DNA of 64,000 bases, taken from a virus. Below the pieces are notes generated by a model, which saw only the letters and a list, made by a program, of their open reading frames with translations, was not told where the DNA came from and did no database searches. Shown piece after piece: positions 23,978 through 31,852 of this stretch. The position numbers were made by a program, and so were the translations under genes. The DNA is taken from positions 62,001 through 126,000 of the IMG/VR virus record IMGVR_UViG_3300050132_000038, one strand, 5' to 3'. Positions within the stretch are counted from its first letter, which is position 1, and each line of letters begins with the position of its first letter.

Positions 23978-24418
23978 TTACAGTGGTGTCGTGAACTTCA
24001 GCTTATACTTACGTGCAACCCTCGCAAACTCTTTAATCCAGTAAGCCCGGACTCGGTTTCGATAGTCTTGGTTCTTTGGACCTTGCTCTAAATTCCCCTT
24101 GTGGGGAGCACCGTCGTGTGCATCTTGCAAGCTCTGTATTACATTCTCATGGGTCTTTAGTGCATTGAAGTAATCAACATGCCTGGCGTGGTAAGCGCGG
24201 CCGTCGCGTATCACGTCCTGGGATAGAACGTTCTCCATTCTCCAGTGGTAGATAGAGTCAGGAATAACACAACCAAAAGCGCACATAAGGCCTCCGTTGC
24301 CACGGTACGCACAATTACCATCGCCATCTACTGATGGCTCGCCTTGCTTAAACAAGAAGGTCGTGATGTAGTCGAACAGCTCTTGTTTTGTAGTGTTAGC
24401 AGTCAGTTCAGTAATCAT
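23978..24418 (-). CDS. phage protein with conserved CAxRGxGGLxCAxGCxIPD motif
   Basis: 146 residues from the ATG at 24418, the one correctly spaced from AAAGGG. Residues 34-56 hold NCAYRGNGGLMCAFGCVIPD, a Cys-rich signature I know from a widespread phage family without assigned function. Three cysteines may bind metal. The rest is helical. Confidence 0.7.
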   Translation of the reverse strand: MITELTANTTKQELFDYITTFLFKQGEPSVDGDGNCAYRGNGGLMCAFGCVIPDSIYHWRMENVLSQDVIRDGRAYHARHVDYFNALKTHENVIQSLQDAHDGAPHKGNLEQGPKNQDYRNRVRAYWIKEFARVARKYKLKFTTPL

Positions 24419-24433
24419 AGTCATCCCTTTAGT

Positions 24434-24880
24434 TTAGCGTGCGAAACGCTGAGCGAGGGCTGCGAGCTTATCAGCAGCTGCAGGAACTTTGTATGCTTCA
24501 TCAATCGTCTGGAGAGTGCTCGACTGTGAAGTACGAATAAGGTATTGATTGTCGATGTACGCCGTGACTTTCACTTCCGGGTTTGCCCGTAACATCAGCA
24601 GCCGCAACTCCTGAACACGCTGAGCGTCGTACTCACGATACCACTTGCGAATAATCGACGTCGCAAGCTTCAACTTCTCTGAAGCACGGAACGTGTTAGA
24701 GGCATTGAGACGATACCAGCCCATCGAGCGGTAGAACATACGAACACCATGCGGGAATGCCACTCGGCCATTCAGCTCTTCGACGTGCATGAAGGCGCGC
24801 AAGCTTAATTCTTCGTCTTTGGTGAGACGCAGAGTAACGTGAGCAACTTCGTCGTTTTGGAAGTGGGGGAACATTTGCAT
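24434..24880 (-). CDS. hypothetical helical protein
   Basis: 148 residues, rich in Arg and Leu, with long amphipathic helices (SIIRKWYREYDAQRVQELRLL). ACGGAGATTC ribosome site. No family recognised. Confidence 0.65.
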   Translation of the reverse strand: MQMFPHFQNDEVAHVTLRLTKDEELSLRAFMHVEELNGRVAFPHGVRMFYRSMGWYRLNASNTFRASEKLKLATSIIRKWYREYDAQRVQELRLLMLRANPEVKVTAYIDNQYLIRTSQSSTLQTIDEAYKVPAAADKLAALAQRFAR

Positions 24881-24926
24881 TTTTGAATCTCCGTTTCTTA
24901 GGGAGTTTGAAATCGGTGATACTAGT

Positions 24927-25232
24927 TTACCGGCAGAACTCAGAGAGGAAATCCGACAGCTTCATACCCATACTACGGTTGCGGCTTGAGTCAAAACCAA
25001 TGCCCTTACTATTAAGGTACGCTTGCAGTGCAAGGCCGTTAGCATCATCCGTGACACCGTGACAGCTCATCATCTTGATGTATATGTCGTCTTCATAACC
25101 ATCACACTCAAGAACCATAGTGGATCCGTGATCCGGGGTCAGTCCCGGTAATGCCAGAATTGCGGCGTCTGCTTTATCCAGAATAGCAGCCTGTTCAGAG
25201 TCATCGAGTGCGTAGAATTGAGCGATGTTCAT
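24927..25232 (-). CDS. hypothetical acidic protein
   Basis: 101 residues, pI clearly acidic (YALDDSEQAAILDKADAAIL, then CDGYEDDIYIKMM). It has the recurrent CGAAAAGGAA leader. No family recognised. Confidence 0.65.
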   Translation of the reverse strand: MNIAQFYALDDSEQAAILDKADAAILALPGLTPDHGSTMVLECDGYEDDIYIKMMSCHGVTDDANGLALQAYLNSKGIGFDSSRNRSMGMKLSDFLSEFCR

Positions 25233-25271
25233 TTGAGAATTCCTTTTCGTTAGGGATAATCAGTTTAAAAC

Positions 25272-25658
25272 TTAACGGGTAACTGAGTGCTTGTTGATTG
25301 GGAGATACACACCGTATGCGTCTTTGTGTCGGCACGAGCGATTGCAGGAGGCATCAACCAACTCGATGTGAACTTCACGCTCGCCACTGTATTGAGTAAG
25401 TCGAACTTGGTTGCCAGCAAACCAGATCTCGATGATATTGGCAGCGCCGTAGTTTGCCTTCTTGAGGCGCTTTACTGTTGCACCCTTCACACTAGCGAGC
25501 ACAAGCTTGGCGTGTGCGAACAACTCGTCCATAGGAACATGTTTGATAAACGTAGCAGCAAACAAAGCATTGCTGTTCTTCTCATTACGAACAAGTGTTG
25601 CTTCAACTGCGAACACCATCTTGATAAACTTCTTAGCTTGCTTTACATTGGCTTTCAT
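25272..25658 (-). CDS. hypothetical protein
   Basis: 128 residues, basic N-terminus (MKANVKQAKKFIKMVFAVEA), C-terminal CNRSCRHKDAYGVYLP with two cysteines and a His. Carries the CGAAAAGGAA leader. No family recognised. Confidence 0.65.
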   Translation of the reverse strand: MKANVKQAKKFIKMVFAVEATLVRNEKNSNALFAATFIKHVPMDELFAHAKLVLASVKGATVKRLKKANYGAANIIEIWFAGNQVRLTQYSGEREVHIELVDASCNRSCRHKDAYGVYLPINKHSVTR

Positions 25659-25700
25659 TTGTTTTCCTTTTCGGTGGGAGTGTGAAATCAGTTTACAGTA

Positions 25701-26063
25701 TTAAACTTTCTGGAGCTCGTCACGCATATCATCATCTAGGAACGTGTCATCGTCCCAGAAGCGCTGAATGACTTCCCTGTTCAACGCTATCCAATCTCGA
25801 ACCTTGGACAACTCCGACTGGGAAATCTTTACATCACCATTTCGATGGACACCCTCAAGATCAAGAGTGAAGTTATCGTCGGGTGAATAAGTGTTTCGTA
25901 TGTTTGAAACTTTAACGCGACAAGCATGTTGGGGGTAGCGTTTTGAAATCCAAACCAGAATGTTACCCAAGCCTGTTCGCTTACCTTGCAACGTTGCCAT
26001 TGCCTCAATTCTGAATGACGCTTCAAGTCTTTGCGCCGCATTCAATTCTATTTTCTTGTCCAT
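25701..26063 (-). CDS. DUF4160-like hypothetical protein
   Basis: 120 residues. The second half (ISQSELSKVRDWIALNREVI then RFWDDD) resembles the end of DUF4160 proteins (..VREWIELHKEEL..W), small proteins linked to toxin-antitoxin-like loci. This is a weak pattern match. It has a near-perfect AAAGGAGGT ribosome site and its own sigma70-type promoter, so strong early expression is likely. Confidence 0.55.
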   Translation of the reverse strand: MDKKIELNAAQRLEASFRIEAMATLQGKRTGLGNILVWISKRYPQHACRVKVSNIRNTYSPDDNFTLDLEGVHRNGDVKISQSELSKVRDWIALNREVIQRFWDDDTFLDDDMRDELQKV

Positions 26064-26090
26064 TCTGAACCTCCTTTGCCTTACGCTTTC

Positions 26091-26121
26091 AGTATATCAC
26101 AGTTTTAGGGGTTTTGTACAA
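26091..26121 (-). promoter_or_regulatory. sigma70-type promoter
   Basis: Minus strand TTGTAC, 19-base spacer, TATACT, with CTGTGA just before the -10 box. The ATG at 26063 is 27 bases downstream. The spacer is longer than ideal. Confidence 0.55.
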
Positions 26122-26180
26122 TAAATATCGTCTGGAAGGTCAAATTTGCGTAAAAACAACAGAAAAACGACCTCTTTTGC

Positions 26181-26372
26181 TCAGAATTTAGGCGGGTATT
26201 TGAGGGTTAGCCATGCCTCAAACTTGCGGATTGCCTCCCTCCGGCCCTCTGCGGGGAAATAGTGAACCGATTGACCGTTGACCGACACCCTATAGAGGAC
26301 ACCATCGAAGAATGCTAACACTACATGGGTGTTCGGGTAATGTTTCAGATTCAGATGCCTTAGCGAACTCAT
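26181..26372 (-). CDS. small basic hypothetical protein
   Basis: 63 residues from the ATG at 26372 (MSSLRHLNLKHYPN), which overlaps the upstream stop as ATGA and has GGAGGG upstream. Beta strands HVVLAFFDGVLYRVSVNG are followed by a helix. Function unknown. Confidence 0.65.
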   Translation of the reverse strand: MSSLRHLNLKHYPNTHVVLAFFDGVLYRVSVNGQSVHYFPAEGRREAIRKFEAWLTLKYPPKF

Positions 26373-26707
26373 GGGAAGACCCTCCTGCATCCGCGCTTTG
26401 CGTAAAAGCGACGCATCATAGTCAGATCGTTAACTCGGGCAAAGACAAAGTTATAACGTAGGAAGCGAGACGTTCGCCGCTGACCGAGTAGCTTGCGATC
26501 TGAGCCTAGTGGGCCGAAGGAAGAGAAGCGACCGTCATTGCCTAGAGACGCTACTTGGTGAGCACTAAGTTGAAACAATAGGGTGAGCTTTGACGCTTTA
26601 GCACCACGCTTACGTAGGACGAAACGATATACTGCCTCCAGCTTATGAATACCCATGTCAGGTAGGGTTTTAAAGTCACGACGGTTGAGCTTACTTAGTA
26701 TTCTCAT
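26369..26707 (-). CDS. small very basic hypothetical protein
   Basis: 112 residues, about one quarter Lys/Arg (FVLRKRGAKASKLTLLFQL, RRTSRFLRYNFVFARV). Probably binds nucleic acid. ATGA overlaps on both sides place it in a tight operon. Confidence 0.65.
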   Translation of the reverse strand: MRILSKLNRRDFKTLPDMGIHKLEAVYRFVLRKRGAKASKLTLLFQLSAHQVASLGNDGRFSSFGPLGSDRKLLGQRRTSRFLRYNFVFARVNDLTMMRRFYAKRGCRRVFP

Positions 26708-26946
26708 TGCTTATCATCCCTAACATGAGTGTACGGTTTATCCACGGCACCCCTGTCGATGACCTCCAGCAGGTTGATACCCAGCTTGTCAGAGATGACA
26801 CCAACTAATTGTGCCAAGCGTTGTACCTGCTCCTCTAGGCAGGGGGCTTTCTCCCAGGATCTTGAGTGAGTAATATAATCTTGTACTATGTCGGCCCCAC
26901 TAGCACTTTGTTCCCAGGCGGAATTAGGGTAAGTTATTTTGTACAT
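26704..26946 (-). CDS. hypothetical protein
   Basis: 80 residues, one predicted long helix in the middle (EEQVQRLAQLVGVISDKLG). Overlaps the downstream gene by four bases. No family recognised. Confidence 0.65.
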   Translation of the reverse strand: MYKITYPNSAWEQSASGADIVQDYITHSRSWEKAPCLEEQVQRLAQLVGVISDKLGINLLEVIDRGAVDKPYTHVRDDKQ

Positions 26947-26949
26947 AAG

Positions 26950-27237
26950 TTAGCCCCGTATAATTACGAGAGGTGCCACCTGCTCCTCGTGCTTAAGCCT
27001 GTAGCTTGGATCAACTGTGTCGAAGTCTATAGAGGCGAGCAGCGTGTCCTTCCTGTTCTGACGGAACACAACTAGGATAGCGTGGGCTACATCCTCTACA
27101 CCGTCGACCTTCTCCGCACAACGAACGATAACCGTGGAACCCAGTTCCATGTCACCTACATTGTACTTGTGCGACTGATCGTACCGGTCCTTCAACGTGT
27201 TAGCGAGAAGCTCTTTCTCTTTCTGTGTGAGTTGCAT
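26950..27237 (-). CDS. hypothetical protein
   Basis: 95 residues: helical start (MQLTQKEKELLANTLKDRY) and beta-rich remainder. TAAGGAACG ribosome site. No family recognised. Confidence 0.65.
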   Translation of the reverse strand: MQLTQKEKELLANTLKDRYDQSHKYNVGDMELGSTVIVRCAEKVDGVEDVAHAILVVFRQNRKDTLLASIDFDTVDPSYRLKHEEQVAPLVIIRG

Positions 27238-27246
27238 GATCGTTCC

Positions 27247-27441
27247 TTACACTTTCGTACATAGTAAGTCATAGACGGTATGACGAAACAGATCATGTGC
27301 CGCTATGATCTTCTCAGCAACGTCCTTTGGTATACCATCAAAAATATCCCCACGTTGGTCTGCCACGTCTACAGTACCGTCAGGACGTGTTCCCCAGATC
27401 ATGTAGATGCCAATCTTCTCGTCCACATACTTTTCACGCAT
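27247..27441 (-). CDS. hypothetical protein
   Basis: 64 residues, acidic (GTRPDGTVDVADQRGDIF). TAAGGAATAA ribosome site. No family recognised. Confidence 0.65.
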   Translation of the reverse strand: MREKYVDEKIGIYMIWGTRPDGTVDVADQRGDIFDGIPKDVAEKIIAAHDLFRHTVYDLLCTKV

Positions 27442-27450
27442 CGTTATTCC

Positions 27451-27663
27451 TTAATCTTCAAGTCGAAGACGTGCGTCCTTAACCCGATCGAGATTGCGTT
27501 CACTTAGATTCTCTATGATGAAGCACCCATGACCGTCCTCATGCGAAAGGGTAAGGCCATGCACACGACATAGTTCGTCGTACGCCGCTATGAAGTCCTC
27601 AACCTTCTGCGGAGACTCCACTCGCGCACCCTGTATTTTATCCCACCGCTTAACTTTACTCAT
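27451..27663 (-). CDS. hypothetical protein
   Basis: 70 residues, helical ends around a short beta hairpin (GCFIIENLSE). Its ATG overlaps the stop of the transposase-like gene as ATGA. Confidence 0.65.
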   Translation of the reverse strand: MSKVKRWDKIQGARVESPQKVEDFIAAYDELCRVHGLTLSHEDGHGCFIIENLSERNLDRVKDARLRLED

Positions 27664-28370
27664 GATCTTTCCTTTGCCAGAGTAGAGACTACAGGTAGTC
27701 CATCTTTACGAGGGCGGCCTCGGGACAGCTCGTCAATTCGACGGTTAGCTTTTGGTGCCACGGTAGCACGGTACTCCTCGCCACCCAGTACCCAGCCTGC
27801 GTGAGCATACTTGATAATTGTCTTGGCGTGCTGCTCAGATACAGACTCCGCTACAAGCTTCGAGTATGCCGCCTGGCGCGCGAAGGGAGTATTGCCCAAG
27901 GCCCAGTACTCAGCGTGAGGCGTCAAATTTGTATCTAGGGAAACGCCTAGGTTGTGTAGCTGACTAGATGCTTTGCTAGGTAACTGATGCGTAGCAGCCT
28001 CTGCGTCAATTAGAACAGAGCAACGTAGGAACCACTCAGCGGAGTCTACAACGGTAGCGCGATAACGGCCTTGCCACAGCGTGCCACTCCGCTTGTAGGC
28101 CCTATTGTATAGAGCAACATATGTGCGGCCTACACCTTGAATTGTTTTCGATAAACTTTGATCGTTACCTGGGGTAACAAGTAGTTGAACACCGCTAGGG
28201 AGCATAGAGTACGCATGGATCTTCAAGTCGTGGCGTTTGGCATTCGCTACGAGCAGATTATAAAACTTTGCTTGATCGGCCAGGGCAGGGAACGGATTGA
28301 CTCCAGATATGGTGTCAAGAATCACGTACTGTACTTCGTTAGGAATGAATAGACGGGGAAGGCGTGCCAT
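27660..28370 (-). CDS. REP-associated tyrosine transposase relative, catalytic residues lost
   Basis: 236 residues aligning by eye end to end with the RAYT/Y1-transposase family: MARLPRL...HAYSMLP, then TPGNDQSLSKTIQGVGR, YNRAYKRSGTLWQGRYRA, AGWVLGGEEYR and SRGRPRK. The HUH metal site, normally MPNHVHLL, reads LPSGVQLL, so both His are replaced (Gly60, Gln62). The nucleophile Tyr of RYIELNPV is Val119. It therefore cannot cleave DNA by the known mechanism. Full length, intact frame and operon position argue for domestication, perhaps as a DNA-hairpin-binding regulator. AAGAGA ribosome site. Confidence 0.85.
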   Translation of the reverse strand: MARLPRLFIPNEVQYVILDTISGVNPFPALADQAKFYNLLVANAKRHDLKIHAYSMLPSGVQLLVTPGNDQSLSKTIQGVGRTYVALYNRAYKRSGTLWQGRYRATVVDSAEWFLRCSVLIDAEAATHQLPSKASSQLHNLGVSLDTNLTPHAEYWALGNTPFARQAAYSKLVAESVSEQHAKTIIKYAHAGWVLGGEEYRATVAPKANRRIDELSRGRPRKDGLPVVSTLAKERS

Positions 28371-28421
28371 TTGTTTTCTCTTTTTATGTTGTTAGTTAGC
28401 GCCTCTCGGGGCGCCAGCATG

Positions 28422-28805
28422 TTACGCTTTGAGTTGACCTTCGACTGCACGCTTGATACGATCTTCAGTGCGCTGCTTCAACCAGTTAAGTGCTTGAACT
28501 ACGTGATGCAGTGCCATATCATTCTCAGCGCAGGGATAGGGACCAATCTGAAATGAGTTAAGCCGATCTGCTACGATTGCCAACAGGACTTCGTGAGTAA
28601 CGCCGTTGATACCATTCACAGGGATCGGCCCGTTCTGGAAATTGATATTCACAATAGGGCTTGCGTATTCTATACCTTCTGGGTCTGGAGAGTAGTACGC
28701 AACATACTCGTGGCTAGCACCGCCGGCACCTGGCTCGTCTGTTACGGCAATAAATAGTTCATTCTTTTCGTTGCCTGCTACTTTGTGGCTCGTGACTTGT
28801 CGCAT
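28422..28805 (-). CDS. Acb2/Tad1-like putative anti-defence protein
   Basis: 127 residues. Residues 54-124 match the phage helical-hairpin family known as Acb2/Tad1: INFQNGPI, NGVTHEVLLAIVADRLNSFQ, GPYPCAENDMALHHV and WLKQRTEDRIKRAVEG. Acb2 (T4 Vs.4 type) and Tad1 bind and sequester cyclic nucleotide signals made by host CBASS or Thoeris defence. The first 50 residues are a beta-rich extension (FIAVTDEPGAGGASHEYVAYY) often seen with this domain in phages. Family call is by pattern memory; ligand unknown. Confidence 0.7.
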   Translation of the reverse strand: MRQVTSHKVAGNEKNELFIAVTDEPGAGGASHEYVAYYSPDPEGIEYASPIVNINFQNGPIPVNGINGVTHEVLLAIVADRLNSFQIGPYPCAENDMALHHVVQALNWLKQRTEDRIKRAVEGQLKA

Positions 28806-28825
28806 TTTTTTTAATTCTCCAGGGG

Positions 28826-29407
28826 TTAAGCTGCAATTACAAAACGATAGTAGAAGTGTTTCTGTAGATTATGTCCCCAGGCTTCTGACTCGATGCACCG
28901 TAGCCACAGCCTAAAGGATGAATCGTCCTGCCAGTCAACCGGATTCGTATCAAACATAACACCTACTTTATGTCCAGACTTTGTTGCTTTGCCCAATAGG
29001 TCTAGCCAGAAGCGCTTCCCATCATCACTCTGAGACGCATCTGAGACTATATAGTTATACCTATGCAGAAGAATCTCGAACACTACAAACTTCGCTAATC
29101 CGGTAACGGCTGAGTTACCTGCGCGGCGCCACACCGCTACTTGGGTAACGCTATTTGAGGGTAGCTGAAGTAACTTCTCTGCTTTGAGATGTACTAGATA
29201 CACGATCTCCGCTTCATCGGAAATCGCAACAATGTACGATTCTTTACTAGAGATCTTAAACTCTACCAGTGGTAACTCATTATAAATCGAGATTTGCTCA
29301 TGTGTGTACTTCGTGTACAGCTCTTGTAACTTACGTCTGTTGTCTTCAAAATCTTTTAGACCGAACTGAACTGGGTCTACTAGATATGGGGCCGAAGTTA
29401 CTTCCAT
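28826..29407 (-). CDS. hypothetical protein, paralogue of 36837-37415
   Basis: 193 residues. About half the residues are identical to the protein at 36837-37415, including LVHLKAEKL, GLAKFVVF.ILLHRY.YIVSD and the end HFYxRFVIAA. The layout (strand, strand, GLAKxVxFxILL helix, IVSD) is compatible with an acetyltransferase-like fold, but I see no clear acetyl-CoA loop, so this stays a guess. It is co-oriented with the Acb2-like gene. Confidence 0.7.
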   Translation of the reverse strand: MEVTSAPYLVDPVQFGLKDFEDNRRKLQELYTKYTHEQISIYNELPLVEFKISSKESYIVAISDEAEIVYLVHLKAEKLLQLPSNSVTQVAVWRRAGNSAVTGLAKFVVFEILLHRYNYIVSDASQSDDGKRFWLDLLGKATKSGHKVGVMFDTNPVDWQDDSSFRLWLRCIESEAWGHNLQKHFYYRFVIAA

Positions 29408-29418
29408 GATTTTTCCTT

Positions 29419-29841
29419 TTAGGTTTTCTTAACTAGCTTAGAGAGCAGGGATGATACTTTCGGTTTGTCTTTCTTGTGTAGACGCGCTTCGAGTTGCTTC
29501 TTTGGGGTCTTCGCCTTGTTGAAGTCTTGCTCAGGTCCATCACCGAGCCACTCCTCAGTCGGAGTGCAGTCGCGGTCGCTGAATCGTAGATACTCTGTTT
29601 GCATCCGCAGGAGTTTATCAGGGAAGGGATTAGGATTACTGTAACGTTCCGTAAACAAGATGGTCTTCTCGAGGCTTCGACTGAAAGCATTCTGAAACAT
29701 GGAGTTGATCGTCTTTCCCGAGAGGGGAACAGGTTGTAGCTCAGGTTCCGGTTTTACTGTTCTACCAGTAGGGCTTAATCCTTTTTCTTTCAACATAGCC
29801 ATTATGCGTTGCTGGTGCGGCTGAATTTTATCGTCGGTCAT
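29419..29841 (-). CDS. basic hypothetical protein
   Basis: 140 residues, with Lys-rich C-terminus (KTPKKQLEARLHKKDKPKVS). The middle part (MFQNAFSRSLEKTILFTERY) may be helical. ACGGAGTAGG ribosome site. Last minus-strand gene before the inverted cassette; first transcribed of its unit. Confidence 0.65.
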   Translation of the reverse strand: MTDDKIQPHQQRIMAMLKEKGLSPTGRTVKPEPELQPVPLSGKTINSMFQNAFSRSLEKTILFTERYSNPNPFPDKLLRMQTEYLRFSDRDCTPTEEWLGDGPEQDFNKAKTPKKQLEARLHKKDKPKVSSLLSKLVKKT

Positions 29842-29870
29842 CGCCTACTCCGTTGGTGGGGTATATGCTA

Positions 29871-29879
29871 TATTTACAG
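29871..29879 (-). promoter_or_regulatory. CTGTAAATA late-promoter-like motif
   Basis: CTGTAAATATAGC on the minus strand, 29 bases upstream of the gene at 29419-29841. The remaining divergent gap to 30083 has AT-rich stretches (for example ATAGAATTATAGAAC on the plus strand) but no decisive plus-strand promoter. Confidence 0.5.
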
Positions 29880-30083
29880 GAATTCGCATATCGCATTTTT
29901 AATGTGTAAGAGGAATTCACACATTCCACAATTTTACACAAATCCAAAACACAGGATTTATCTTTAGACTGACAGATAGCCATAGAATTATAGAACAAGG
30001 CTCTGTTACGTATCTTAGCCTCGGGACTAGCCGGATTGATAGCTGTATTGATCTCTCCTAAACTAGTTAAAGAGGAACTCAAA

Positions 30084-31136
30084 ATGGCTGATCTTGTTAA
30101 TCCCACGGTACTGAGCACTGGCGGTCTCATGGGTAGTGGTTATGGCAACAACGGTGGCTTGATGGGCGGGGATGGTATTGGCTCCTTGCTTATCGGTGCT
30201 CTTCTGTTTGGCGGTGGCCTGGGTGGTGGCTTTGGTGGCCGTAATGGTTTGGCTGCTACTGCTGGGGATACTGTGACTACTGCTCATCTTCAATCGGCAT
30301 TGAATCAACAAACCCAGAGCCAGAATACCAACAACATTCTGCAAAGCTTGGCTACCATCCAGCAGCTGATCCCTGAGAACGAGGGTCGCGTTCAAGCGGC
30401 TATCGCCGGTGCTCAGATCGCTTTGGGCAATCAAGCTTCACAAGGTCAACTGGCGGCAGCTAACCAAGCTTCGCAAGGGCAGTTGCAAGTTGCTGCTTCC
30501 ACGGCCCTGCTGACCAACAACGTTGCAGACGCACGCCACAACATCAACGATAACATCCATGCAGGTGTGCTTTCCCAACTCGCAGGGCAAGCCGCGATTA
30601 CGGCAGGTGTAGTTGAAGCCCGCAAGGATATTAACGATAACATTCACCTGGGTCGCTCGGAAGCAGCAAACGGTTTCTCTAGTGCTTCGTTGCAAGCTGC
30701 AAACTATAGTGCCGCAACCCAGTTGGGTATTGCTAACCTGGGTCTTCAGACTGCTCAACAAACGTCTGTTCTTACGGATCAAATCCGTGATGACGGCGAT
30801 AAGACTCGTTCCCTCATTGTTGCTCAGTACGAAGCTAACCTGCAACGGTTGCTCACGACTGCTCAGAATGAGATTATCGAACTGCGCGGTGATCGCAACA
30901 TGCGTGAAGCACATCGTGGCACGGAAGTTACTGTTAGCCAGAACGTGTCGCAAGCTTCTGCTCAGGCTCAACAGCAACAACAGCAACAACAGCAGTTTGC
31001 TATCCTTTCGCAAATTGCAGCTAGCTTGTCCGGTCTTACCCAGATCGCTCATGCTACGAACCAGAATGTGATTTCTGGTAACAGTGGTGCTGTGCAGACT
31101 GGTCCCCAGAATGCCAATCCCACGAACGTCGCCTAG
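30084..31136 (+). CDS. Gly/Gln-rich probable structural protein
   Basis: 350 residues from the ATG at 30084 (MADLVNPTVLS), with AGAGGAACTC upstream. The N-terminal 60 residues are Gly-rich with a hydrophobic stretch (IGSLLIGALLFGGGLGGG). The middle is Ala/Gln/Asn-rich helix with internal repeats (NQASQGQL twice; NINDNIH and DINDNIH). A run of glutamines lies near 305. The last 27 residues (ATNQ.VI.GN.GAVQTG) recur in the next gene. Probably a virion or membrane-associated component; the inference rests on composition only. Confidence 0.75.
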   Translation: MADLVNPTVLSTGGLMGSGYGNNGGLMGGDGIGSLLIGALLFGGGLGGGFGGRNGLAATAGDTVTTAHLQSALNQQTQSQNTNNILQSLATIQQLIPENEGRVQAAIAGAQIALGNQASQGQLAAANQASQGQLQVAASTALLTNNVADARHNINDNIHAGVLSQLAGQAAITAGVVEARKDINDNIHLGRSEAANGFSSASLQAANYSAATQLGIANLGLQTAQQTSVLTDQIRDDGDKTRSLIVAQYEANLQRLLTTAQNEIIELRGDRNMREAHRGTEVTVSQNVSQASAQAQQQQQQQQQFAILSQIAASLSGLTQIAHATNQNVISGNSGAVQTGPQNANPTNVA

Positions 31137-31167
31137 TCTGTAAGTAGATTAGGTGTATGGAGGATCA

Positions 31168-31196
31168 GGGGTTCAGTCTCACGAGGGTTGAACCCC
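31168..31196 (+). terminator. stem-loop between structural genes
   Basis: 8-bp stem GGGGTTCA/TGAACCCC with a 13-base loop and no T-run. It may attenuate or protect the transcript between the long gene and its short relative. Confidence 0.5.
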
Positions 31197-31218
31197 ATCT
31201 GAAAGACGGAGGACTAAT

Positions 31219-31401
31219 ATGTTAAGCGCACCACTGTTTGCAGCTCGTCAGGACCAGCTGTTGTTTCAACTACGTAACATGAGCCTGCTTAGTGCTATGC
31301 GTCTGCAGGCGTCAAAAGCAACTAACCAGACTGTCATCACCGGCAACTACGGAGCGGTGCAGACGGGCTACCAGAACGCGAATCCTACGAACGTAGGTTG
31401 A
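31219..31401 (+). CDS. short paralogue of the preceding protein's C-terminus
   Basis: 60 residues with a strong ACGGAGGAC ribosome site. Residues 34-60 (ATNQTVITGN then GAVQTG then NANPTNVG) match the last 27 residues of the 350-residue protein almost exactly. The shared tail suggests a conserved docking or sorting peptide. Confidence 0.75.
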   Translation: MLSAPLFAARQDQLLFQLRNMSLLSAMRLQASKATNQTVITGNYGAVQTGYQNANPTNVG

Positions 31402-31441
31402 ATTCATTTATACACACGTAAGTACCTTATAAGGAGTTATC

Positions 31442-31771
31442 ATGCCTAATGTTATTGGTGGTTCAATTCATGGGGACGGCCCCAGTGTGATTGGTGGATC
31501 GATTGGTGAGGAGCATCATTACGAAGGGGTGGCTACGCCCGCACCGGTGCGTACCTACGCGCAAACTATTGGTGATGGTGTTACCACAGTGTTTGCAATT
31601 ACTCACAACCTGGGAACTTTGGACACGCAGACTCAAGTGTACAATCCGATCACGGGTCTTCAAGTACCGCCGACGGCGTACACTGCTGTTCACACGAGTG
31701 CTAACGTTACGACGTTGACCTTCACCACAGCACCTGCTGCCGGTGCTGCACGGGCTGTTATCGAAGCCTAA
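31442..31771 (+). CDS. small modular structural-type protein A
   Basis: 109 residues with AAGGAG upstream. N-terminal IGGSI repeats (VIGGSIHGDGPSVIGGSIG) are followed by a beta-rich module, YAQTIGDGVTTVFAITHNLG. That module recurs in the protein at 32224. Likely a decoration or fibre-related protein; function inferred from composition. Confidence 0.7.
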   Translation: MPNVIGGSIHGDGPSVIGGSIGEEHHYEGVATPAPVRTYAQTIGDGVTTVFAITHNLGTLDTQTQVYNPITGLQVPPTAYTAVHTSANVTTLTFTTAPAAGAARAVIEA

Positions 31772-31772
31772 G

Positions 31773-31800
31773 TGAAGCCGGGAGGATCCTCCCGGCTTCA
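31773..31800. terminator. perfect 28-base palindromic terminator
   Basis: A fully self-complementary GC-rich stem (TGAAGCCGGGAGG and its complement) beginning two bases after the stop of protein A. Strong hairpin on either strand; no T-run. Confidence 0.75.
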
Positions 31801-31852
31801 TCGTTAGACGCCAGTTCTCCCCACTGAGCCAGTTCCAATCTATGGAGTTACC

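Noticed and set aside
27660-28370. Active insertion sequence
   Set aside because: No terminal hairpins or target duplication seen and the catalytic residues are missing, so it is a domesticated gene and not a mobile element.
29828-30434. Minus-strand frames across the start of the plus-strand cassette
   Set aside because: They oppose the well-supported gene at 30084 and lack ribosome sites.
30970-31000. CAG/CAA repeat
   Set aside because: It encodes a glutamine run in frame within the structural gene.
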